Shown here: positions 39,937 through 52,082 of the stretch, in pieces
Layout: every line of letters starts with the position of its first letter
Position numbering within the stretch: position 1 is the first letter of the stretch
Assembly (NCBI GenBank): GCA_015847255.1
Contig: JADLZK010008395.1
Coordinates: 203,306-267,305 of the forward strand
Direction: 5' to 3'
DNA from: Hyparrhenia diplandra
Taxonomy: Eukaryota > Streptophyta > Magnoliopsida > Poales > Poaceae
Length of the DNA: 64,000 nucleotides
The notes under the pieces: model-generated
What the model saw: the letters and a program-made list of their open reading frames with translations, nothing else
What the model was told of the DNA's origin: nothing
Database searches by the model: none
Translations under genes and position numbers: made by a program

Positions 39937-39942
39937 AATAAA
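39937..39942 (+). terminator. Poly(A) signal AATAAA, monodehydroascorbate reductase
   Basis: AATAAA lies 173 bp after the stop codon and only about 100 bp before the next ATG, so the intergenic gap is very short. Assigned by position. Confidence 0.5.
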
Positions 39943-40045
39943 GTCTGCAGCCTCAGGGTTCAAATAGCACAGTTTTTGCACTGCACATATACGTCTCTTG
40001 TTATTGCTCTCTCGCCCGGTCGTTCGTGTCCAGGCAGGCACTGAA

Positions 40046-40337
40046 ATGGCGGCGGCCACCAGCTGCCTCTCTTCATCGCCTAGGCTAACGCTGGCCGCGA
40101 ACTCGAGGCGGCGAGGTTGGCATCGACGACGTCCGGCAGTGCACGCCGCTGTGGTGGACGGGAGGAAGACGACGGTTCAGAGCAAGGCGGGGGACGCGCT
40201 GGAGGTGTGCCGGGTGGTGAACGGCATGTGGCAGGTGAGCGGCGCGTCGTGGGGCCGCGCGCAGCCGGCGGTGGCCGTGGACGCCATGCTCCGGTACGCG
40301 GACGGCGGCCTCACCACGTTCGACATGGCTGACATAT
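40046..40337 (+). other. Upstream duplicate first exon of the aldo/keto reductase gene
   Basis: Starts MAAATSCLSSSPRL and encodes an N-terminus matching exon 1 of the next gene: a basic, Ser/Arg-rich plastid-transit-like leader, then VCRVVNGMWQ and TTFDMADI. It ends in ATA T|GTAAGG, the same split tyrosine codon and phase as the downstream exon 1 (CAC T|GTACTT). No later exons of its own exist in the 347 bp before the next first exon. It is therefore either an orphan from a partial tandem duplication or an alternative first exon that splices to the shared exon 2 at 41615. The residue before the catalytic Tyr is Ile here and His in the other copy. Both frames are intact and it has a consensus donor, so it is not obviously dead. 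Confidence 0.7.
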
Positions 40338-40684
40338 GTAAGGAGTTTAGATTATTGTGAGGCCTCGCGTGCCCCGTTGTGGATGTGGATTAGGCTCTTA
40401 GCTGCACACGTTTGCACAGCGTTCATTTTCTCGTTCCTGCGCATCTTGTTGTCCATAGCGTTCTTGTAAAAGCTCTCTTTTGCTAGTTTTTCCCGTCTCT
40501 AAATCGAAAAAAAAACACAGCAAGATTTTTTTTTTATTATTTTTATTTTTTATGCCTCCAGAGTCCAGATCCAAGCAGCCCAAAGCCCCAAACTCAATTG
40601 GAGGCCCTTGGGCCAGCAGCGCGCCTTATCCCTTCCTTCGCCTCCCGTCTCCGTGGCACGCGCGCTCGCACGAACGGAAGTCCC

Positions 40685-43503
40685 ATGTCGTCCACCGCAG
40701 CGCGCGCCGTCCCGCCGGCGGCCGCGGCGGCGCCTCCACTCCCACGCCGTCTGAGGCCCGCGAGGTGCACGGCCGGAGTCGCGGCGGAGACGGCCACCGC
40801 GGGGCCGACTAGGGTGACGACCGTCAGCAACCGCGGGGACTCCCTGGCGATATGCCGGGTGCTCAACGGCATGTGGCAAACCAGCGGAGGGTGGGGCCGC
40901 ATAGACCGGGAAGCCGCTGTTGACGCCATGCTCGCGTACGCCGACGCCGGACTCTCCACCTTCGATATGGCTGACCACTGTACTTGCTCTTAACCTTCCC
41001 CCATGTCTTACCAATATCTCTGCGCCCTCTATGGCTCGGCATTCGCACGAACACCTGGCGTGCCTGCGTTTGTTCTTCTTTGCTATGGTGAAATGCTACT
41101 ATATCTAGCGATGGATCCCGGTTGGGTGTTACCTGTTGATGTACAGATGCTGTGCGTAGCTGAAACTGCTAATGAAACGGCGAGTGAAACGGAGTAGCTT
41201 TCCATTTGGTCTGCTAAGGAGGAACGGAAACATTGTAACACATCACTTTTTTTTTTCGAGATCGGGTCGTTGCCCGTGTACGAAACACATCATGTTCTCT
41301 CTAGTGTGCCAGGGACGTGGCTTGTCGCTGTAACATTCAAACTTACAAAGATGCGTAAACCTCTTGCATATTTGAGAAAAGAATATGTCCTATTCGGGCA
41401 TCTTCAGGAATAGGCAACGTTTTATGTACTTCTTTTAGCTGCAATAAGTAAGTGTTAAATTTTACACTCCCGTTAGACAGTAGATGGGAACTGAACGGCG
41501 ACAGCTACTTTTAGCTGTGTAGGCTGAATCATGTTTTCTGTATACTAACATATAACGTAGGAGCACTAAGCTTGTTTTCAGTTTGACACTGATGTATAAT
41601 TGTTGCCCTGGCAGATGGGCCAGCAGAGGATTTATATGGCATGTTCATCAACAGAGTTAGGCGGGAGCGCCCACCTGAGTTTCTCGAAGAAGTCAAGGGG
41701 TGAGTGAGCAATTCTTCTTGTTCTCTTGTCTCTATGTCACTTATATGCATCTTAGCTGTTTCTGCTGTCTCTACTTGATTCTGACTTAGTCGTGCAGGCT
41801 TACAAAGTGGGTACCACCTCCGGTTAAGATGACAAGAAGTTATGTTGAGGATAATATCAACAGATCCAGGAAGAGGATGGATGTTGCTGCGTTGGACATG
41901 TTGCAGTTCCACTGGTATGTTAACTTATGATGAAGTTACGATAATGGTCATAATATCTTGGTGCCATTTTATGTGTGCCATCTTCAATGCCACTGTTGAC
42001 TTTGTAGGAAAATTTCATTATATTTGCAGTTATCCGCAACATCCAGAAAAGACTTCATAAAAATGTGCTGTAATTGGATTCGTAGTTATGCCTTTGCCAA
42101 TTGCTATTGCTCTTAGTTGTGGTGCATGTGAGATCAATTTGAATGACACTGGAAGTAATGTTGATGATTCTGTACTTCTTTCTAAGTAAATTTGCTTATT
42201 TGGTACTGGAAGGCCAAAACTTCAGAGATGCCACGTTGATTTGAAGTGTTCCTTTGATACTGTGTGCTACTCCCTGAGTGTTGCAGAGAATTTTAAAATT
42301 TTAATGCATGGTAGTTCCACAACCTATAATTCTCCTGAAGTGCTGATCTTATATCCTTAAACAAAATAGGTGGGAATACTCAAATCCAGGATACTTGGAT
42401 GCACTAAAGCACATAACAGACCTGAAGGAGGAAGGTGACATTCTAAACTTATACCAGATCATAGGTCTTATCTTTTAGGCTCTCATGCCTTTTCAGTATG
42501 AATGAATTTGACATCATGCCTTTTTGCTCCTAAAATTCTGAAGGCAAGATAAAGACTGTGGCCCTGACAAACTTCGATACAGACAGACTGCAAATAATTC
42601 TAGAAAACGGAATCCCAGTTGTGAGCAACCAGGTATATTCATCCATACCTCTATATGAAGGATCTTTTATGTCTGTCATTGTATGGCCCTAAGATAATTG
42701 AGAGATGGTTGCAATTGTCAGGTTCAACATTCTGTCGTTGATATGCGCCCTCAGCAGAGAATGGCAGAGCTTTGCCAGCTAAGTGGAGTTAAACTTATAA
42801 CGTCTGCTCTATCCCTTCATACCTCTCAGCCTCTACCTTTGTAGAACTTACTTTTAAAAGCTTAAACCCACTATCAATTGATGCAGGTATGGCACAGTGA
42901 TGGGAGGTCTTTTGTCTGAAAAGTTTCTTGACACCAATGTATCAATACCTTTTGCTGGTCCTCCTCTGAATACCCCATCCTTGCAGAAATATAAGAGGGT
43001 GAGCAGCTGTATTATTGTGGTCAAACTTTTAGCCTGCTTTCCATTTCATGTCATCCTCATTCTTGAGATTTTGACAGATGGTCGATGCTTGGGGTGGCTG
43101 GAGCCTGTTCCAGACTTTGCTTCAAACCTTAAAGAAGGTGTCACTGAAACACGGTGTTTCTATTGCAACAGTTGCTGTGAGATACATACTGAACCAGGTA
43201 TCCTCTTTAGCATCTTAATATCAAATTGGCTTCAAGATTTTTCATGTCTTTATTATCTGTAGCATTTCCTCAATTCTTGACTCTTGTTAATATGACTGCC
43301 GTTTTTGCGGTTTGGTGCAGACATCTGTTGCAGGTTCTATGGTCGGTGTCAGATTGGGACTCTCTGAACACATCAATGACACCAATGCCATATTCTCACT
43401 TGAGTTGGATGAAGAGGACATGAACAGCATCACTGAAGTATCGAAGAAGGGCAGAAATTTGATGGATATTATTGGGGATTGTGGTGACGAGTACCGAGCT
43501 TAG
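40685..43503 (+). CDS. Aldo/keto reductase family oxidoreductase, probably plastid-targeted
   Basis: NAD(P)H-dependent carbonyl reductase of the aldo/keto reductase superfamily; the substrate cannot be told from sequence. Nine coding exons: 40685-40979, 41615-41699, 41798-41914, 42370-42434, 42544-42632, 42722-42801, 42887-42998, 43078-43197 and 43321-43503. They give 381 aa with the frame kept. The first ATG of the open stretch (MSSTAARAV) is chosen; upstream in-frame codons are not ATG. The Ala/Arg/Ser-rich first 45 or so residues look like a chloroplast transit peptide. The catalytic tetrad is visible: Asp94 (FDMADHYG), Tyr99 (its codon split by intron 1), Lys130 (LTKW) and His165 (LQFHWW). 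The C-terminal part carries VAGSMVGVR, where the phosphate of the cofactor is usually bound. It may share its downstream exons with the first exon at 40046. A possible poly(A) signal AATAAA is at 43769. Confidence 0.9.
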
Positions 43504-44028
43504 TTTCCATGTTGGTACTGGGCTCCTATAGACTTATACTTGTGCCCAATTTTCTACATCTCTAAAATTTTGGCTATTTTGCGCTAGGTCTAGCGGCTCA
43601 GCACACTGTTGAGGCAAGCCTATACCTAAATGCCTATTATTCAGGTGCCAGCATGTAACCTCCAGTCCTCCATGGAGGAAACTCCAGTTATAAAACTGTA
43701 AATACACAGCGATGCAGTTGGCGAATGTGGTAATTTGTTCATAATCTTTTTAGCGATTACTGTCCCAAAATAAATGCTAGTCAGTATCTGGACAAGTGCT
43801 TATCTAGATACTCCTACGTAGCTAAAAATGCATTTATTTTGGGAGAGGGTGTACTTATTAAACAAACTACAGATATCAGGAGTTTAACCTTCTCAGCTGG
43901 AGCTCAATTAATCAATTGGCTGCCATCTCTTTTAAGCTTTGGGTGTAAGAGCATCTTCAGCAAACTGTCTAAACAGCCTCCTACTCTATATCTGGTAGTG
44001 AGGTAAAAACCAGCCTGTGTTGATGCAG

Positions 44029-44622
44029 GGTTAGCTCTCAGCAAAACCCTTCCAAAGCGTCCTGATTTTGCCGAGCTTTATCTCAGTGATCTTAATCTTG
44101 AGAACGAGGGTACAATAGCAATTGCCAAAGCCCTCAAAACAGTCAGCACCGCAGTTGGAGGTCCTTGAAATGGCTGGAAATGAAATAAATGCCAAAGCAG
44201 CCCCAGATTTGGCAGAATGCCTAACAACCATGCAATCACTGAAGAGGCTGACCTTGGCTGAAAATGAACTGAAGGATAATGGTGCTGTGATTATTTCAAA
44301 ATCATTGGAAGATGGCCACACAGATCTCAAGGAACTTGATGTGAGCACAAACATGCTGCTGAGGGTTGGAGCTCGGTGCTTTGCGTGGGCAGTCGCAAAC
44401 AAACCAGCTTTTGTGCAACTGAACATGAATGGAAATTTCATATCCGATGAAGAGATTGATGAGGTGAAGGAAATTTTGAAGGCTGGTAAGAAACCCCTGG
44501 ATGTTCTTGGCTCACTTGATGAGAATGAACCTGATGACGAAGAAGATGACGAGGATGCTGAGGGCAATGATGATGAGCTGGATTCGAAGCTGCAGAGTGT
44601 GAAGGTTGAGCAGGATGATTGA
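44029..44622 (+). pseudogene. RanGAP C-terminal fragment, frameshifted
   Basis: Matches the last leucine-rich repeats and acidic tail of plant Ran GTPase-activating protein. The first part reads LALSKTLPKRPDFAELYLSD and continues NLENEGTIAIAKALK. After one extra base in the A-run at about 44132-44136 the frame moves to KQSAPQLEVLEMAGNEINAK and runs on to an Asp/Glu-rich tail (DENEPDDEEDDEDAEG) and a stop at 44620. The WPP targeting domain, the catalytic N-terminal part and most repeats are missing upstream. It starts right after TTGATGCAG, an acceptor-like site. A 5'-truncated duplicate with a frameshift is the best reading. A separate start in the second frame would give at most a short LRR/acidic protein. 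Confidence 0.85.
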
Positions 44623-47600
44623 CCGAGTTGGTATTAAGATGTAAGGGCTGTTGATCCTTGGTTCCTTTAGTTTTTGTTATGTAAAACCAATTATCTTGTG
44701 CAACCTGATTATTATAGATTAAAACTGCTCGTATTTATTCTGTTATAGTCAGGACATTGCTCCATTATAAGTTGTTTGATCTGTAGATAGATGCTGTTGG
44801 TCTACTACTAGAGGTTGTTTCCTTTACCCTGCTTTGGTCAATAAATTCACTTGCTAGGTCTGTACTATGTTCTCTCTAATCTCATATTTCACGAGTCACC
44901 TGAATTTGACAACACAGCTGCTGCCGACGATCATTGGTGACAGTCACCTGGACCTCTCTCACCTCACGATATGTCTGGTTTGCCGCATCATTTCTGCATC
45001 TTGTTAGAGTTGTAGATAAGGATGCAAGTTGGGGCAGCAACTGACATCACCACATCTGCAGATCGGTTGGGGAAGTGGGCATCGCCATGGCGAGCGCGAT
45101 GCCGCTACTGCTGCCTCCGCCGGCACCTCTGCTGCCGCCACCCCAGCCTTCTTGTGCCAGTGCCTAACTTGATACGGTGAATTGGTCCGGCTCCTTTCCA
45201 GTATACTGAAGCTCAATCTCTGAAATCTGAATGGGTCTAGTGCCTTCCTTGTCTGAATGCTCGCTGTGCACAGTTGCCAAGGTTTCCACCACTTGTGTTA
45301 GCTACTCATGGATGTAAGTATTAGAAGTCGTTTTTGGACAAGGTTTTCAAACATCGGGAATATAAATCATCAATTTTTTTTTGATTTTATAAATGTAAAA
45401 ATTATATGTAGATTTGTCTTAAAAAATCTTTAATAAAAGTATACATATATCATATTTTCATAAATATTTTTATAATAATAAGAGGTCACAGTTGGAATTT
45501 TTGGATTTGAATGGACATGGATAAGTTCTTTTTGAATACTGTAAGTTCTGTTTGATACTGCTCATGTCAAAGCTACCTGATGCTAGCGGCATTCCCCGGG
45601 GTCGGATTTTGGATATTTAATATTTCTATGATTCTTGTCTTATGTGTTTAACAAATGACTATAATCGTCAGATGTGTTATTATAGTAGTATTAGTCAGGT
45701 CGAGTCATGTTTTCTTCGTCAAAATCAGACTCAGTCATGAAATTCGAAGTGACCTGTCTATATATATATAATGCAAAGTCATTCTAGCTATTGAGTAATT
45801 CCCACTTCTCTTAATATAATACATGCCGAGGTTGCACGATTTCGAAAAAAAATTTTCTAGCTATTGAGTGCTAGCGTTACTCTAATATGTACTTCGGCGA
45901 TATCAGAGTCATGTTTCAGTGTGTTTTGCTACTGACATAGGATAGAAAACTGATATCAGTAATTCTAGTGATTCCTATAGCGACACTTAAATAAGCTTAT
46001 TTTAGATACTTGTTAAACAGAACTTCAGCCGACATGCTGCTCCAATCATTTGAGAGAAAATCCCAGCATGTGCTGCAGTTTTGTGTGCTCTGATGCAGAT
46101 ACCACTCAGGCCGACTTTTAAACAGAAAAGGAGGCGCAACAATCATGTGAAGGTTCCAAAGCCATGGAGGCAGAACGACAGGCAGAATCATAGCCACACC
46201 GAAAGCACCATAGTGGCCACCAACGAAGAACTTCTGCCGAGCAAGCACATCCCATCCTGAACGACCGTCAGATCACACGGCATTTTTAATAAAGATTTTG
46301 CACATCTTGTCGAGCTACCCTTACAGTGGATCATTGTTCTGCTTACGGTAAACTTTTAGCGACATCATACTACAATATTCGTGTCGGTCAAACTTTCTTA
46401 AATTTGACCAGATTTATAGAAAATAGCAATATATATTTTCTCCAAACAAGTTGATTATGCAAATATTCAACAATCTGTTGATACTAATTACAGTATGTAC
46501 TATGAGTATTAATATTTTCTTATATATTTAGTCAAAGTAAAAGTGTTTGACTCTAAAAAAAAAAAAAAAAAAAGGGAACGACACCTACTTTGGGACCAAG
46601 GCTTTATCCTAAGAAAACCTTTCTAACTTTGACAAAGTTTATATAAAATTATATTAACATCTACAATATCAAATAAAATTACTACTAAAATATATTTTAT
46701 GATGTATCTAGTGACTGTAGTTTGATGATGTCTATGACAAATTAAAACAACTTACAATTTAGAACAGAATGAGTATATAGTTAATCAAATTTTAAAACAT
46801 TACTATGGACAAACCTAGAGATCTCAACCTATAATTGTATTCTTTCTATGACCAACTAGTAAAAGCATATTTTGATGATAGGAGTTTTTTTTTTTGGGAT
46901 AAACACAAAGTTATGTCATAGGTGCGTTTTCATAATTAGTAAGGTATGTATTTGATCAAGATTTATGGGCACACATTAAACTACAACATTAAAATGGGTT
47001 CCCCAGCGTTGCATGGCATATGGCATTCTAGAGTATGACAAACATTGAACCATACATATCATAAGAATGTGCCTAGGGCAATCGGCAATAGTATTTTATG
47101 ACGAATATAAATATTTTCACGCATATTGTGGATGACGTGTTTCACATTAACAAAAATAGTTCTCAAATGACATATATTCCCTACATGTTAGACTTGAGGA
47201 TAGATTCAGAGAGAGAACACAAAAGCCATGTGTGGTGTCACTTTATTTTCTAATCAGACGCTATCATTGGCGTAATTAATGAAAATTAGTTTTTTTTGTA
47301 CTATGACAAGTATCGATATATATACTATTGCCGGATAGTATTATAATACATATAAGATTTTCTGGCTATTTAATGAAAAAAAAAAGACTCTTGCCCTCTA
47401 ATATTCCTTATATTTAAGTATAATTTTTTTTAAAGCGTAAAAGACTTTTATATGACAAGTATCTATATATATACTATTGATTTATGTCGTCTAAAATTTT
47501 GCTAGCATATAGGTTAGGATAGCCATTAAACTAAAACATAAAAGACTTTAGCTGGCATATTACAACCATGTTTTCTAGGGAAAATATTAAGTACCACTAG

Positions 47601-48082
47601 AAGTTGCTAACATATGGCATACAAAGTTTAAACGACAACCTTTGAATCATGGATTAAAAAGTTTAGCTGGCATATAGTCGATCAAATATTTTACGATGAA
47701 CATTAAAGACCTCTTTGGTAGGTTTTTTTGATGCACAAGCGAGAAATAAAAATGGGTGAACTCGAAGCCTTTTTTATCTAGCTGATGAAACCATAATTTT
47801 TCTCCATTTTAAGATAAGCCTAAGCCATACCAAACAAAGGCCTAAACTAAAGCCTATGTTAGCATATTAAGGATGTATAAGGCCTTCATGTAAACTATTT
47901 TGACACATAGTTGGATTAAGTTTTACAAGCATAAGATGTTTCACCGGCACCACAAGCCTATTTTTCCCTATATAAAACATAAAATTTTATTTTTCCATCA
48001 TATAAAATATAAATTATAGAATAACCATGCTGTAGCTGTACTAACATTTTATTTTATTGGCATCATGATGGCAATTAATAAA
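44623..48082. other. Intergenic; repeat fragments, no clear gene
   Basis: 44623-44860 is probably 3' flank carried with the RanGAP fragment. 45317-45505 is a fragment of the MITE family seen at 30627. 46370-46760 and 46900-48000 are AT-rich MITE-like debris (TTTGACCAG, GGCATATG words), with an A-run at 46556-46574. A minus-strand frame at 45997-46248 (83 aa, hydrophobic, starting after an acceptor-like TTCAG) might be a last-exon fragment of an unrecognised membrane protein. Confidence 0.4.
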
Positions 48083-48219
48083 ATCAAATTGTAGTTCACT
48101 TTGGTTTTTCTAGATATATTGATTTTATTATGCATCTAGTTATTCGCTATGTCTAAATACATAGCAAAAGAAATGGATCTAGAAAAGCCAAAGTGAACTA
48201 CAATTTGGAACGGAGGAAG
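48083..48219. mobile_element. Stowaway-type MITE, copy 2, left end decayed
   Basis: Same family as copy 1: TTGTAGTTCACTTTGG ... CCAAAGTGAACTACAA, ending GGAACGGAGGAAG before TA. The left terminal CTCCCTCCG is lost. Confidence 0.85.
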
Positions 48220-48643
48220 TATGTTTTATCCTTCAAATGAAAACCTGCCATACATCTATCCATCATCAGATAATAATATAATAATATAAAAGGAGATAGT
48301 CTAGCAATGCTATTCACACAAAAACCGCCGAATAGGAAATCGGCCAACGGCTCTTTTCTCCTCTCCATGCCACAGCAGCCGTACACGTGTAGAGACGCAC
48401 CGAATCGAGGGGCAAAAAAAGAAGACCCAGAAAAAAAAAGGAAAAGGAAAATGGGGAGAGGGAAATAAAGGGAAGGAAGAGGAGAGGGAAATCAGGAAAG
48501 GAAAGCAGCAGCAGCATCGACAGTCGACGCGGCGGCAGCAGGGAGGAATTCGGCCACCGGACACGAGCAACGGCGGCGGGGCTCGCGGTGGCCACAGCTG
48601 AGGAATCCAATCCCCACTCAGTCCTCACCGGCGCCCGAGCGCT

Positions 48644-48651
48644 TATAAATA
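48644..48651 (+). promoter_or_regulatory. TATA box of the phosphotransfer protein gene
   Basis: TATAAATA lies 163 bp before the start codon in an otherwise GC-rich region, preceded by purine-rich sequence at 48415-48510. A transcript start around 48675 would give a leader of about 140 nt. Confidence 0.7.
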
Positions 48652-48813
48652 GATTCCCCGTCACTATCGCGGTCGAGGCTTGGATCAGATTCAACTCACC
48701 TACCCCACCCCAGCCCCCTCGATTCCTTCCCAGCTCTGCCTACTTCCTACGCCACCACCGCCGCCCGCCCACTCCGGCCCCGGATCCTCGAGCGAGCGAG
48801 CAAGCAAGCTGCC

Positions 48814-51800
48814 ATGGCGGCCGCCGCGCTGAGGGAGCAGCTCAACGCCCTCCTGTCCTCCATGTTCGCCTCGGTGAGTCCGTCCGGCTTCTCTTCTCTC
48901 TGTGTTCCCGTGCTGATTATTGATCGAACGAATTGGGATGAATGATTTAGTGTTTTTTTTTTTTTTTTGTGTGTGTGTGTGTGTGGCCTGGTTGTCGTGT
49001 AGGGTCTGGTGGACGACCAGTTCCAGCAGCTGCAGATGCTGCAGGAAGACGGGGGCACGCCGGGCTTCGTCGCCGAGGTCGTCACCCTCTTCTGCGACGA
49101 CGCCGACAGGATCATCTCCGAGCTCGCCGCCCTGCTGTACGCCGTCTTCGTCCCCAGTCCTGTTATTGTTGTCGTTGCTGCCAATTCCTACCGCCTGTCC
49201 TATGCGGCTATAAAAGATAGGATCAAATTGACTTGCCCTTACCCTGCCCTGCTCTGTCTGGGATTATTTGCATTGCTTGCAGGGAGCAGCCCATCGTGGA
49301 CTTCGATAAGGTGGACGCCTACGTGCATCAGCTCAAAGGGAGCAGCGCCAGGTGATCACCCCACGCCTAATTTTGACCCCCAATTTCTATGAGCTGTCTA
49401 TTTTTGCGACGCGATTTGGTTGGGTGTGCCCCCTCAGCGGCTCAGCCCGGTGCTAGCTGTCCTGTCCATGTGTGTGACTACGTGCCTACATGTAGACTAG
49501 CAGACGTGCATTCCTGACGACTCTGCGTACCATATATTTGTGCTATGTGACTATTATTAGATGACTATATGAGTAGATGTGCTGCTGCTAATGTTTATGT
49601 ATAGTGTTTGTGCTGTGTCTGCTGTCATAGCCTCATACGTGCATCACACAAAGTGGGTCCAATATTTTTGCACTGGAATTCTGAATATTCTTGCCGCTTC
49701 CCATGTAACACCTGTTTCAAGTAAAATGGTGATACAAAATTTTAAGCTATTGAAATGCTAGTTTCACCAACTGGAATCTGATGGCAGTAGGAAGCTTAAA
49801 CATTACTTGTTTGTCATGGACTCATGGTAAAGCATTTCAGTTTTTCCTGCCTTGGGAATTATGAACCTCGTGCTATGTTGACCTTTTGAGGTAGATTGGA
49901 TCTCGGGTTGATTGATCATATCTCAAACCTCCCAATATAAAATATGTACTCTGCTGATCATGCCCAGAGCCTCATTTTCAGTGGTTGTCCGCTTGCCAGA
50001 TGGACTCGCAGCACTTGTCATTATTGTGGCATGCTATACTTATCATGCTTACACAGAACTTGTACAACAGGCCATTGTTACTAACTTACTAACCAATCAA
50101 GCAAGTCAAGTTGTCAACTTGCTGCAGAGTTGAGCCTTAAAGTTAAAGCTTACTATTCTGTTGTTATGTGGTGGCTTCCATTGCTAGAAATGGTGTTTTT
50201 CAGAATCCTTGTAACTGAACCAGTTTGCTGCTATTTGTCTGATCTGTTCTTTTTTTACGTGTTCCAGTGTTGGCGCTCAGAAAGTGAAGTTTACTTGCAT
50301 GCAGTTCCGTCAGTTATGTCAGGACAAGAACAGAGACGGGTCAGTACTCAGCAACTTGAATATAGTATATATGTCATACCATGATTTTTAGTCCCCATTC
50401 TCTATGTTGATTAATTTTTCATACATGTGACTGGGTCTGCTAGACGATCTTGTCTTGCATGGTATTACCTTCAGCTTGTGCCAATTCTTCAGTCACTAAG
50501 ATTTGTAATAAGAAAATCAGTTGCTCTTGTTTCATTATCTGAACATGATAGTTCTTGACTATTCTCATCTAATTTTGTTGGTTTCATACAGTGACTAAAT
50601 ACTGAGATGTATTGAATTTTTCTTTATCAATCTTTGCAAGTTCTAGTGAATATGACAAATCTGCATAATTTCAGGTGCATCATGGCATTGGCTGTTGTAA
50701 GAAATGAGTTCTATGATCTGCGCAATAAATTCCAGACTATGCTTCAGGTAAATATCATATGCGCTTACACGGCTTTACTTATATGTTTTTACTTGCTGAC
50801 TCTTGATTTTGTATAGAAGAACTGCTTTTATGCTTACATGAATGTGAATGGGTCTGTAGCCTAGTGGTCATACTCATAGGAGACTTAGGGCCTGTTAGTT
50901 GGCAGATAAAAGCTGAAACAAACAGCCCATGTTGAGCTGGTTTTTGAAAAGCTACAAAGTTGGCTTCTGATGAAATAAACTAAAATCTGAAAAAGCACGT
51001 TGAGAGGGGTGAGAGTACCTTTTCTTTTGGCTTTTTGGTGTGCTTGAGAAGCTAAATATTTATTATAAAAGCCAATAGCAAACAGATAACAACCAAAAGC
51101 CAGCCAAAAAACCAAGAGCTACAACTCAAACAAACATGCTCTTAGGGCGTTATCTGTTTGCATGTTTGTTTGAGTTGGCTGGTTTGTACCAACCCAGCCA
51201 AGCTCCCCTCCACCAGGCTCAATCCATGCAACAACAATGTTTGGTTGGTCAGCAGAACAGAGACAGGTCACAGAGAGACTGTGTTTGGATGCACTCATGA
51301 TTTGCACTCACAGACAGACATGCACGCGGGAGCGACCCATGCGAGTGTCGCCAGTCAGGCCGGCAAACAATGGATTGAGAATCCGTTTCCCGGGAGCCTC
51401 CTGCATCTCCACAGGGGCGAAGGCAAGTTATGCCTAGGTGGTGCAAATGCACCACCCAAAAAATGCAAAAACAAAGGATTTGATTAAAATTTCACCATAT
51501 ATGCACCACCTATTAGACTTGTCTATGCACCCACAAGGCAAGTGCACCACCCTATGTTTTGCTCTAGCTTTGCCACTCCAGTAGCCAGGCCCAGCCCCTT
51601 TTCGAGCCAACCAAACATCTGAGTTTTGCACCCAGGGAGCCTGGCTGGGCCAGATTCCCCCAACTAAGCACGTCCTTAGTAGAATCTCAATGTCGTCTGT
51701 GTTCCTGAGTTATACCACCTGAGTTATATGCCCACAAGCACGTGTCACATCCAGGGCAGCCGGCACCCTTAGTGTGTTTCTTGGCCTGTGCACGACAAGT

Positions 51801-52082
51801 TTCTTAGTGCAATGCTGTGGCAGTGGTGTTTCCCTGTATATAGAGTTTTTCTTTATGCTTACATGAAAACATGGGATAGCATGACCAAAAGTGTTTGATT
51901 TTTCAGCTTAAATTGAATTTATGCTAGTTATCTTGATAGGATAATAGCAGCACATTTGCAAAACTATGTAAACTAATGCTCGTGGCAGCTAATTAGCTTT
52001 ATATTAGCACTCCAGTTTTGCATTCTTGACCTATTATCATCTTTTGATGCAGCTTGAGCAGCAAATCCAGGCCCAACAATAA
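48814..52082 (+). CDS. Histidine-containing phosphotransfer protein (AHP/HP)
   Basis: Shuttle of the multistep phosphorelay: takes phosphate from cytokinin-receptor histidine kinases and passes it to response regulators, moving between cytosol and nucleus. Six coding exons: 48814-48873, 49003-49136, 49283-49351, 50268-50339, 50675-50747 and 52053-52082. They give 145 aa, the normal size for a one-domain HPt protein. The phospho-accepting motif HQLKGSSASVGA is intact with His80; the Ser88 codon is split between exons 3 and 4. The preceding helix (FCDDADRIISEL) and the following FTCMQFRQLCQ match the four-helix bundle. The last exon encodes only a Gln-rich tail, LEQQIQAQQ. Because His80 is present this is a true HP, not a pseudo-HP. 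Intron 5 is 1.3 kb and carries a hAT-like insertion. Confidence 0.95.
48950..48984. repeat. T-run and (TG)n tract in intron 1 of the HP gene
   Basis: About 16 T followed by GTGTGTGTGTGTGTGTG, just upstream of the exon 2 acceptor. It doubles as an extended polypyrimidine region. Confidence 0.8.
50891..51140. mobile_element. hAT-like MITE in intron 5 of the HP gene
   Basis: Flanked by CTTAGGG at 50884-50890 and 51141-51147 (ACTTAGGG and TCTTAGGG if 8 bp, one mismatch), as expected for the 8-bp hAT target duplication. Ends CCTGTTAGTTGG and CAAACAAACATGCT form weak inverted repeats. The interior has AAAGC/GCTTTT words that pair. Further foreign-looking DNA follows to about 51670. Confidence 0.6.

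Noticed and set aside
40598..40684. Extended N-terminus for the aldo/keto reductase from 40598
   Set aside because: The upstream frame is open, but its first codon there is TTG. The first ATG is at 40685 and gives a normal transit-like leader.
44031..44567. 178-codon minus-strand frame with a Ser-rich start
   Set aside because: Antisense of the RanGAP acidic tail; GAT/GAA repeats read backwards as Ser codons.
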